From: Novipirellula galeiformis
Lineage (GTDB): Bacteria > Planctomycetota > Planctomycetia > Pirellulales > Pirellulaceae
Assembly (NCBI RefSeq): GCF_007860095.1
Contig: NZ_SJPT01000001.1
Coordinates: 124,544-188,543 of the forward strand
Direction: 5' to 3'
Length of the DNA: 64,000 nucleotides
Shown: positions 1 to 6,968 of the stretch, piece by piece
Layout of the letters: every line of letters starts with the position of its first letter
Position numbering within the stretch: position 1 is the first letter of the stretch
Notes under the pieces: model-generated
Told to the model about the DNA's origin: nothing
The model's input: only the letters and a program-made list of their open reading frames with translations
The model's database searches: none
Translations under genes and position numbers: made by a program

Positions 1-1
1 C

Positions 2-586
2 GCGATCGAGCACCTCTGTGACGATTTTGGGTCACAGGTGCAAGGGATCGAGTCGTTCATCAGCAGTTTGCTAAAGATCGGCTTAGACGAAGAGATGCGA
101 TGTTCGATCGAATTAGAAGTCATGGCGATGCACGTTGACAACGAACTTTTGAGCCCAGCGGAAGTAGCCGCCGCGGTAGAAAAATCGATCCCCTACGGGC
201 ATGCCGCTGAACCCGAATTGTTTGATACGGTCACTCGCGAATTAAAAAACCGGACCCAAGCAAATCGCAAAGCTTCCCTTTCAGGTTTCATTAATTACCT
301 CAGGGAAAGTGATCGCGATGAGGGAGATTTGAAAGAACGGTTAGAGCAACAAGCGAGGCAACTTAACCAAATCGATCGCCTGGAATGGGAATCGATTCTT
401 GACGACCCACAGGACGTTCGCTTGAACGAGCGTCAAACCGAACGTTTGGTTCAGCTGATGTTAGCTGCCCCCGAAAAGTCACTGTTTCGCACTCCGGGGC
501 ACCAGGATGGCATTCATCCTCCGGTAGCGCTGCGGATTCTCTATCTCTGGCAAAATCGAAATAGTACGACCGAGTTGAGCCTGTAG
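2..586 (+). CDS. Hypothetical protein, 5'-truncated by the window edge
   Basis: The frame is open from the first bases of the window, so the true start lies upstream; a GTG at 38 is only an internal candidate. About 194 residues are visible. They are charged, probably mostly helical, rich in Glu, Arg and Leu, with no signal peptide or membrane segment. The piece from about residue 75 to 130 has heptad-like Leu/charged spacing and could be a coiled coil. I recognise no family. It ends with TAG at 584. A dispersed repeat and the convergent ilvA gene follow. The reading frame is confident, the function is unknown. Confidence 0.6.
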   Translation, partial: AIEHLCDDFGSQVQGIESFISSLLKIGLDEEMRCSIELEVMAMHVDNELLSPAEVAAAVEKSIPYGHAAEPELFDTVTRELKNRTQANRKASLSGFINYLRESDRDEGDLKERLEQQARQLNQIDRLEWESILDDPQDVRLNERQTERLVQLMLAAPEKSLFRTPGHQDGIHPPVALRILYLWQNRNSTTELSL

Positions 587-686
587 AAACGCAATGGCGT
601 CGCGAAACTCATGCCGAGTTCCGCTCCCTTCCCGGTCGCCCCAAGCCCTTGGCGACATGCACCACGCCAAGGGGTGCTCTTATTCC

Positions 687-779
687 TAGAGCATTTTTAA
701 TTTCCCTGTAACGAACGTCGCCAGACGGCAGACCACGTTTTGGCAAACGTAGCTACGGCTTGAATCCCACGTCATTTTT
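687..779. repeat. Dispersed repeat, copy A
   Basis: A segment of about 93 bp starting with TAGAGCATTTTTAA and ending with CCCACGTCATTTTT. It shares its layout and most of its bases with a copy at 59439-59531 and, in reverse orientation, with 63603-63676. The best-conserved core reads AACGTAGCTACGGCTTGA. It lies between a gene end and the 3' end of ilvA. No ORF is carried. The spacer 587-788 holds nothing else that I recognise. Confidence 0.65.
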
Positions 780-788
780 CAAATGACT

Positions 789-2093
789 CTAAACCAGCAA
801 TTCGAACAGCATGCGTTGTTCGTTAATGATTTGGTATTCGATGTGGCTGGCGTTCATCCGTGCGATCAACGCATCGTAGTCTTCCGCCTTGGCGATTTGG
901 ATGCCCACCAGCGCCGGACCGGTTTCACGGTTGTGCTTCTTGGTGTACTCGAAGTGAGTGATGTCGTCGGTCGGCCCCAGCACGTTGTTCAAAAAATCGC
1001 GTAGCGCACCGGCTCGCTGCGGAAATTTGATCACAAAATAGTGCTGAAGTCCTTCGTACAATAAGGCGCGGTCGCGAATTTCTTCGGTGCGATTAATATC
1101 GTTGTTACTGCCGCTGACGATACAGACGACCGTTTTACCTTTGATCTCGGCTTTGATTTGCTCGAGTGCGGCGATCGCCAGCGCACCGGCTGGTTCGACG
1201 ACCAAGCCTTCATCGTTATAGAGCCGCAGCATCTCGCTACAAACTTTGCCTTCGGGCACGAGCAACATCTTGTGAATCACTTGCTGGGCAATCGCGAAGT
1301 TCAGATCGCCAACGCGTTTGACGGCCGCTCCATCAACAAAATTATCAATGCTGTCGAGCGTGACCACCTTGCCCTGTTTCAAGCTTTCATACATGGCCGG
1401 CGCCCCCGACGGCTCGACGCCGATCACCTTCGTCGACGGCGAGCATTGGTGAAAATAACTTCCCAATCCCGAGATCAGCCCCCCACCGCCGACTGCGACC
1501 AAAACAAAATCGATCGGGTCGGGGTGGTCTTCGAGGATTTCGAGCCCCACGGTCCCTTGACCTGCGATGATCCCGGGATCGTCAAAGGGAGGCACGTAGG
1601 TCAGCCCTTCGGAGGTCGCCTTGTGAGCTTCGGCAGCCGCATCATCAAAGGTGTCGCCAACGAGGATGACCTCAACATATGCTTTCCCGAACAAACGAAC
1701 CTTGTCGACCTTTTGCTTGGGCGTCACCATCGGCATATAAATTCGCCCTTGGATCTGCATTGCATTGCAGGCGTACGCGAAGCCTTGCGCGTGATTGCCT
1801 GCGCTCGCACACACCACACCGGCCGCCCGCTGGGCTTCGGTCAATTGCGTCATGCGGTTGTACGCCCCCCGAATCTTGTAGCTGCGTACGTCCTGCAAAT
1901 CCTCTCGCTTGAGCAACACGTTGGCATCAAAGGCAAGCGACAAACGCGTGCTCGGCAACAACGGCGTCCGGCGAACGATCGCGCGAATCCGCTTTTCGGC
2001 CGCGTGAATCGACTGGACGCTCGCGAGCACCGAGGGGTTGTGATCGATCAACGTTTCTAGATCTTCAAGGTTAGTAGGAATGGAGCTCGCCAT
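789..2093 (-). CDS. ilvA: Threonine dehydratase (threonine ammonia-lyase), biosynthetic type
   Basis: PLP enzyme deaminating L-threonine to 2-oxobutanoate, the entry step of isoleucine synthesis, in the cytoplasm. The PLP lysine is K73 in SYKIRGAYNRM, the SAGNHAQG motif follows near residue 95, and the phosphate-cupping glycine loop VGGGGLISG is near residue 200. The C-terminal 90 residues (from about YFVIKFPQRAGALRDF) form a single ACT-like regulatory domain. At 434 residues it matches the short one-regulatory-domain form (about 420 residues) rather than the 514-residue E. coli IlvA with two domains. Isoleucine feedback control is expected from the family. It stands alone, without other ilv genes in the window. 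The start has no strong Shine-Dalgarno sequence but matches the family length. Confidence 0.93.
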   Translation of the reverse strand: MASSIPTNLEDLETLIDHNPSVLASVQSIHAAEKRIRAIVRRTPLLPSTRLSLAFDANVLLKREDLQDVRSYKIRGAYNRMTQLTEAQRAAGVVCASAGNHAQGFAYACNAMQIQGRIYMPMVTPKQKVDKVRLFGKAYVEVILVGDTFDDAAAEAHKATSEGLTYVPPFDDPGIIAGQGTVGLEILEDHPDPIDFVLVAVGGGGLISGLGSYFHQCSPSTKVIGVEPSGAPAMYESLKQGKVVTLDSIDNFVDGAAVKRVGDLNFAIAQQVIHKMLLVPEGKVCSEMLRLYNDEGLVVEPAGALAIAALEQIKAEIKGKTVVCIVSGSNNDINRTEEIRDRALLYEGLQHYFVIKFPQRAGALRDFLNNVLGPTDDITHFEYTKKHNRETGPALVGIQIAKAEDYDALIARMNASHIEYQIINEQRMLFELLV

Positions 2094-2238
2094 GGATTGA
2101 ATTCAATCCTCATGTGACCGAGCAAATGAGAATTGGGAAACGGCGAAGGATTAAGGAAAGACGATCCCCCCAACCCTCATTGGATCATCCTCGAGCCAAA
2201 TCGGCTAGCGAGCGGGACACCTCCCCCGTCCACTGGGT

Positions 2239-2463
2239 TCACCCCAGCACGGTCGGGTGCGAGACGTCCGGTGGGGCTCCTTCGTCGCACTTTTTGCACG
2301 TTAGCAACATGCCCAATCGTGAATCACGCCCCTCGGCGGTCGTGACCCACAATCGACTGACCAGCGGTGGATCGTGGCGGACATGTTGGTTGTGGCCACA
2401 GGCTAATTCTGCCACCCAATGAGATTGGTCGTCGGTGTGGAATCCAGTAATGGGCTGCTGCAT
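2239..2463 (-). CDS. DUF3565 family small protein
   Basis: A 74-residue protein with the pattern of DUF3565: an N-terminal GFHTDDQSHWVAELACGH, then QHVRHDPP and a C-terminal CKKCDEG. The Cys-Gly-His and CxxC elements together could bind a metal, which is my inference. The family is small, cytoplasmic and functionally uncharacterised. It precedes the fxsA-like gene on the same strand order but is separated from it by 63 bp, so co-transcription is possible. The last ten or so residues extend past the usual family end. Confidence 0.8.
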   Translation of the reverse strand: MQQPITGFHTDDQSHWVAELACGHNQHVRHDPPLVSRLWVTTAEGRDSRLGMLLTCKKCDEGAPPDVSHPTVLG

Positions 2464-2526
2464 CGCAAATGATTGTGATTGTGGTGTTGTGAAGCTCGGC
2501 TCCCTCGCGATGAGAAGCTACGATCA

Positions 2527-3024
2527 TCATTGCGTTTTATGAAACGACGTGGCGTCAATCGTCTTTGAGCTGCCTCGCTCGCTTTGGACATAGTGCGGCG
2601 AACTCGAGTCGGCCGGACTGGGAGGCATCTCGTCAGTGCCACCAGCATGGAATACCTGGACGTTCATCGAACCGATGAAGCGACTGAGCACAAAACGGCG
2701 AATCAGGTCTCGGCCTGCGGGGACCAACATCATGAACCCTACCCCATCGGTCAAAAGTCCAGGCGTCAACAACATCGCGGCCGCGAACACGATCATCAAT
2801 CCGTCTTGGATTTCACGGCTTGGCATGCGTCCTTCGGACAACGCCGATTGGAAACGAAACCACGCGATGGCGCCTTCTCGTCGAGCCAGATACGAACCGA
2901 GAATCCCGGTACCGATGACAATGGCCAAAGCCACCAACACGCTGGTCGCATCGGCCAACGCAAGCATCAAATAGAGCTCGACAATCGGAATCAGAATGAA
3001 CGCAGCGAGCAGCCGAAAAAACAT
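2527..3024 (-). CDS. fxsA: FxsA family membrane protein
   Basis: FxsA is a small inner-membrane protein known in E. coli for relieving F-plasmid exclusion of phage T7; its general role is unknown. The N-terminus has a hydrophobic segment (FRLLAAFILIPIVELYLMLA), a second membrane segment follows (LVALAIVIGTGILGSYLA), then the family-typical linker with a Gln/Arg-rich stretch and a third and fourth hydrophobic segment ending in LTPGLLTDGVGFMML, the FxsA signature. I start at the ATG at 3024 (165 residues) because the N-terminal 23 residues of the longest frame are polar and precede a typical FxsA N-terminus. The C-terminal tail is polar and disordered-looking. Confidence 0.85.
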   Translation of the reverse strand: MFFRLLAAFILIPIVELYLMLALADATSVLVALAIVIGTGILGSYLARREGAIAWFRFQSALSEGRMPSREIQDGLMIVFAAAMLLTPGLLTDGVGFMMLVPAGRDLIRRFVLSRFIGSMNVQVFHAGGTDEMPPSPADSSSPHYVQSERGSSKTIDATSFHKTQ

Positions 3025-3218
3025 TGTTTTTATAAACCTGTTATGCGGTATGCGGGGATTTTTTTCGTCAATTGGGCATCGCAAGCGCTTCAATCACTCC
3101 GCGACGTCCCTCTTCGCGTCCAACTCCGGTCGACCATCCCCCGCCATTTTGGCACCGAATTGCAATCCCTCGCCCTAGGGTTGCAGGTTCCGTGCCAAGC
3201 GGTCACGAGGTCATGAGG

Positions 3219-4592
3219 TCAATCCCGGTAGATCCAAGGATGCGTGTCCGGGGATGCACGGCTCACCACCCCCACGATATCGTCAATCGGCACTGGACCA
3301 AACTCACGACTATCGACCGAAATGGGCACATTGTCACCGACAACAAAACACTCGTTAGCTCCGAGTTGCCGCGGATAGTTCGCTCCGGAATCCCGCTGCC
3401 GCAAACGATACTCGACCGACCGCTGGACGATCAACGCTCTCAGCTGAATCCCCTCGACAACATCCCCCGTCCGTGCCGGAATGTCGTGCACTCGAATCGC
3501 AATCGGCGTTTGGGCGGTGAGGACGGCAGGGGCGATCGCGTCCAACGGAACCAATCCCGCCGCGTCGACGATTCGGATCGTCCTCGATTCGTTTGCAGCG
3601 AGTGTCTGTATTGCCACGCGGATCCCCGCGTCAGTAAAGAAAGCGACTTCGACCCGCGCAGCCGACGCAAGGGTAACGGCAATCGCAAGCTGGTCGACCG
3701 GGTCGAGTTGGCGGATCACGTCGACGTTACAGGGGTAGTCGTCGTAGATCGCACTTGGCCGCGAATGTTGATGGACCGCTTGATGGTGATAAACGAGCCA
3801 ATCGACAACGCCGTCGTTTGCACGGGATGTCCAATGCCCCTTGCTTCGCGCCCAGTTGGACGCGTCCGCAGCGGGGGACCAGCGTGATTCCGTTCGCCGT
3901 CGATCGACGTCGACATCGATCAACGGAGCCGCGGATGGGAAGTTCGTTGCCTCGAGAATCGCTTCGAGTCGACTGCCGTTGACGAGCAAACGTCGCTGAT
4001 CCACCGCGACGCGATCCCCCGGCAAGCCGAGAATGCGCTTGACCCGCATACGTCCGTCGATGTTCACAGCCACGACATCACCGATCGCCAAGGATGACGT
4101 TGCGGTGACTTGGATCAGATCTCCGGGTTCGTGGTTGACCAAGTTCGGATCCCGGCTGAGCTCGATTTCGTGGCCACAGTGCCAACACTTGATCGAGCGC
4201 GCGGGCGTTGCCTGCGCCGCCAACCTCAATTCGGAAATCTTCGTTTCGCTCTCGCAATCGGGGCAACTCACGGTGCGGTGGTCACCGTAAAATGTCGGAG
4301 CCATCGAAAACCCGCGGACGCGAAAAATCGGATCTCGTGCGTTCCATCGAAACCCGACCATCCCAATCACTCCCATCGCAATCGCGAATGCCACGATCGC
4401 AAAAACCCTTTGTGGAGGGGGCGGATCGTTTTTTTCGCGGGGGGAGATCACGTCGTTATCTGATTTTGGAGGTTGGATTGCGAGCCGGCCATTTCGGCGT
4501 CGAAAGTGTACAAACATAACGTTAGCATCGTGACACATCCGTGATGCGAGCGATTCTTTTCCACAATCTGCGAGGGAATGAGCAAATTCCAT
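3219..4592 (-). CDS. lepB: Signal peptidase I (S26) variant with zinc-ribbon and large insert
   Basis: Membrane protease that cleaves signal peptides from exported proteins. One membrane anchor lies at about residues 62-82. The nucleophile is S96 in the RGFSMAPTF box, the general base is K185 in VKRILGLPGD, and the C-terminal ECFVVGDNVPISVDSREFG box completes the S26 fold. Two insertions are unusual. Between the Ser and Lys boxes sits a four-cysteine CPDC...CWHC zinc-ribbon-like module (C110, C113, C136, C139). Between residues about 200 and 400 there is a region that I do not recognise. At 457 residues it is much longer than typical LepB (about 180-320). The start is uncertain; ATG at 4517 is an alternative and also precedes the anchor. 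Confidence 0.82.
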   Translation of the reverse strand: MEFAHSLADCGKESLASRMCHDANVMFVHFRRRNGRLAIQPPKSDNDVISPREKNDPPPPQRVFAIVAFAIAMGVIGMVGFRWNARDPIFRVRGFSMAPTFYGDHRTVSCPDCESETKISELRLAAQATPARSIKCWHCGHEIELSRDPNLVNHEPGDLIQVTATSSLAIGDVVAVNIDGRMRVKRILGLPGDRVAVDQRRLLVNGSRLEAILEATNFPSAAPLIDVDVDRRRTESRWSPAADASNWARSKGHWTSRANDGVVDWLVYHHQAVHQHSRPSAIYDDYPCNVDVIRQLDPVDQLAIAVTLASAARVEVAFFTDAGIRVAIQTLAANESRTIRIVDAAGLVPLDAIAPAVLTAQTPIAIRVHDIPARTGDVVEGIQLRALIVQRSVEYRLRQRDSGANYPRQLGANECFVVGDNVPISVDSREFGPVPIDDIVGVVSRASPDTHPWIYRD

Positions 4593-4956
4593 CGGGGGTA
4601 AAATCGCCAGTATTTCATGCGATAACGCGTCGGTTCCTCATCTTGAGTGATCATCGCCCAAGCCTCAGATACGCCTAACGCCACAGCGATCAAAAAGTTA
4701 TAGTTAGCCCATCATTTCAGCAAATGATGGCTATCGTCTTGCGGATGATTGAGTCCTTTATCTTACTGCACTCGCGAACCTTTCTGCGATCGTTCTCTTT
4801 TCCAACTAACTGCAAATGCCCCAGTCGAACTCGTCCCACCGTCATGCGAACGATACGGAAGCTTCCTCCCCGGTTCAAAACGATTCGCAGGATCGATTTG
4901 CGAAAAAAACTCAGTCGGAAGTCGAGCCGGGTGGCAATTTAAAAACGAGGGGACGG
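4593..4956. other. Intergenic spacer between divergent lepB-like and fabH genes
   Basis: This 364-bp spacer must contain promoters for both divergent genes. The longest fabH frame extends into it from 4816, but that extension is polar, low in conservation-type features and lacks a Shine-Dalgarno sequence, so I treat it as non-coding or leader. I see no convincing sigma-70 boxes. Confidence 0.4.
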
Positions 4957-5982
4957 ATGGGTAAAGTTGCGGGCGTTCGCGTCGCCGCCACCGGCTCGTA
5001 TGTCCCTGATGAAATCGTCACCAACGAGGACTTGGCGGCACTGGGCTGTGACAGCGAATGGATTGTGCGGCGGACCGGGATTAAGCAGCGTCGCCGCGCC
5101 GCAGACGACCAAGCGACCAGCGATTTTTGCTATCAGGCGGCCCTGCGTTGCTTGCGATCGGCGAATTTGGATCCCAGCGACGTCGACTTGATCATCGTTG
5201 CCACCATGACCCCCGACTACCCCACACCTTCGACCGCATGCCAAGTGCAACGGATGCTCGGTTCGGTCGCCCCGGCCATGGACGTTAACGCCGCCTGCGC
5301 GGGATTCATGTACGGGATGATTACGGCCAGCCAGTTTGTGGCGGCAGGCAACAGTCGCTGTGCATTGGTGATCGGTGCCGATTTGATGAGCCGAACGGTC
5401 GATCCGACGGATGTAAAAACCTATCCCTTGTTCGGCGATGGAGCGGGAGCGGTGATTTTGACACCAGCGGACTGCGCCGAGAGTGATGAAGGTGCCCCCA
5501 CAGCTGAATCCTTTCATGAGCAAGGGATTTTGTCATATCAACTTGGCAGCGAAGGGTGCGGCGGCACCATGCTTAGCATTCAAGCGGGGGGCACGCGTCG
5601 AGCATTGACCCCGGAAGCCTACGCCGAAGGGGCTCATTACTTAACGATGGATGGGCGAGGGGTGTTCAAATGGGCGGTTCGCTTGTTCGACGAAAGTGCA
5701 AAACAGGTCCTCGATGACGCTGGCATCGCGGCCGATCAATTGGCACTTGTGGTACTTCACCAAGCGAACCAACGCATTATCGATTCGGCCGTTGCCGACC
5801 TCGACATCGCGCCGCGCGACGTGTTCGTCAACCTCGACCGCTATGGCAATACGTCTGCCGCCAGTATCCCGCTAGCCTTGGACGAAGCGGTCCAAGCGGG
5901 GCGAATCAATCGCGGCGATCTGGTGCTGCTGTGCGGGTTTGGCGCGGGACTCGCCTGGGGCACCGCACTGCTTCGATGGTAG
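4957..5982 (+). CDS. fabH: 3-oxoacyl-[acyl-carrier-protein] synthase III (KAS III)
   Basis: Condenses acetyl-CoA with malonyl-ACP to start fatty-acid synthesis in the cytoplasm. The thiolase-fold triad is visible: C114 in NAACAGF, H268 in VVLHQANQRI and N298 in YGNTSAAS. The C-terminal GFGAGLAWG motif is typical. The 341-residue length matches the family once translation is started at ATG 4957, which has a purine-rich GAGGGG sequence just upstream; the longest frame would add 47 unmatched residues. The region around EGAPTAESFHEQG is a family-variable loop, slightly longer than in E. coli. No other fatty-acid genes are adjacent. Confidence 0.93.
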   Translation: MGKVAGVRVAATGSYVPDEIVTNEDLAALGCDSEWIVRRTGIKQRRRAADDQATSDFCYQAALRCLRSANLDPSDVDLIIVATMTPDYPTPSTACQVQRMLGSVAPAMDVNAACAGFMYGMITASQFVAAGNSRCALVIGADLMSRTVDPTDVKTYPLFGDGAGAVILTPADCAESDEGAPTAESFHEQGILSYQLGSEGCGGTMLSIQAGGTRRALTPEAYAEGAHYLTMDGRGVFKWAVRLFDESAKQVLDDAGIAADQLALVVLHQANQRIIDSAVADLDIAPRDVFVNLDRYGNTSAASIPLALDEAVQAGRINRGDLVLLCGFGAGLAWGTALLRW

Positions 5983-6511
5983 CAACCGTTGGCTCCTCAG
6001 GCCTCCTGTTACCGCCTCGATTCCAAGCTCTCAGCGATGCTCTCGACCGCTCCGATGCTCTCGACCGCTCCACCGGGCAGTATTCTCCAATGCGGGTTTT
6101 CTGGCACGGGAGTGTGCGAGGACAGTCCCGCCAACGAGATGCGGGGGGCCGATCGGAATCAGCACACGCGTTGCCTGCGGGCGGGATCGTTGTCAGCTAG
6201 TCGGATCGCAATGGAAATGGGCCTAAGCGATTGGACTCGCCAAGCAGCGTCGCCGGGCTAGGCCGACGGTAGGTTACCCCGCTTGAAACCCGGCATGCCG
6301 GGAATGAATCCCCGAATCACGCAACGAGCTATAGGCTCACCTATCCTAAGCAACGATTCCTAAGCAACGATCGTTTAGCGAGATCGGGCCCTGAGCGAAT
6401 CGGGAAGCACTCGAAGTGCTACCGATTTCGATTGACAGGCAAGATTGCCCGTCGTGCTTAAGAAGAAATGACCGGCAAGGGGGTGATCGCGACGGGATGG
6501 TCAAACCAAAA
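5983..6511. other. Gene-free spacer with short tandem and palindromic repeats
   Basis: No convincing gene. It contains an 18-bp tandem duplication (6036-6071, GATGCTCTCGACCGCTCC), a 14-bp tandem duplication (6344-6371, TCCTAAGCAACGAT), a perfect 14-bp palindrome CCCGGCATGCCGGG (6289-6302) and a small hairpin AGCACT-CGA-AGTGCT (6406-6420). The frames open here are short, Arg/Ser-rich and look like artefacts. Confidence 0.55.
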
Positions 6512-6586
6512 GCCCGCCGAAGTCCCCCGGGACTTTGGTCTTAACGATTTATCGCGTCACTCTCAGAAATTTGAGAGCAGGCGGGC
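6512..6586 (-). terminator. Multi-stem structured region, possible terminator of the DUF6800-like gene
   Basis: An outer stem GCCCGCC (6512-6518) pairs with GGCGGGC (6580-6586). Inside it lie an AAGTCC/GGACTT hairpin (about 6520-6535) and a CTCTCA/TGAGAG hairpin (6560-6577), giving a three-way junction layout. Read on the minus strand, the outer stem ends in GGCGGGC followed by TTTTGG, close behind the stop of the small minus-strand gene at 6589. This fits a 3' end signal, though the T-run is short; an independent structured RNA is an alternative. Confidence 0.4.
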
Positions 6587-6588
6587 AA

Positions 6589-6771
6589 TTAAGCCTTCAA
6601 GCCTTCGCGCTCGATGATCACGTCAGCGCCGGGAGTCATACGGCGAAGTTTTCGAATCACTTCCGCTTTTTCCATCGTGCCCTTCTTTGCTCGTTCGATC
6701 AAATTACGGGTCTTTTTGCGACGTTTGCGAAGACGACGGATCTCACGGACGCGTTCAATACCAGATGGCAT
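6589..6771 (-). CDS. DUF6800-like basic mini-protein
   Basis: A 60-residue, very basic protein beginning MPSGIERVREIRRLRKRRKK and ending in PGADVIIEREGLKA. I recognise the pattern from a small conserved planctomycete family (DUF6800 by recollection). The charge and length suggest nucleic-acid or ribosome binding, which is inference. A GGAG sequence lies 11 bp before the ATG. It follows topA on the same strand with a 197-bp gap, so it could be in the same transcript or have its own promoter. Confidence 0.75.
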   Translation of the reverse strand: MPSGIERVREIRRLRKRRKKTRNLIERAKKGTMEKAEVIRKLRRMTPGADVIIEREGLKA

Positions 6772-6968
6772 TCGGGGTTACTCCAGGAATCGGAAAGTGT
6801 GGTTGGGTGTCGATTTAAGTTCGAAGGGTTGGATTTTAGCGTGCAATGCACGTGAAAGCGATACCGCTGTTGATTTCAAATCACGGTTTGATGGCGGCGG
6901 CAAAACACGCCCTACGTTTTGGCGATGCAACCCGGACGAGCGAACCATGCGGCCCGCTCGGGATGGCA

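Noticed and set aside
1158-2060. 300-residue plus-strand ORF opposite ilvA
   Set aside because: It lies entirely antisense to a clear threonine dehydratase gene and encodes an Arg/His-rich sequence with no family features.
4816-4956. N-terminal extension of FabH
   Set aside because: The 47 extra residues are polar, have no FabH counterpart, and a good ribosome-binding sequence precedes the internal ATG at 4957.
6535-6855. Plus-strand ORF overlapping the DUF6800-like gene
   Set aside because: Antisense to the supported basic mini-protein and without features of its own.
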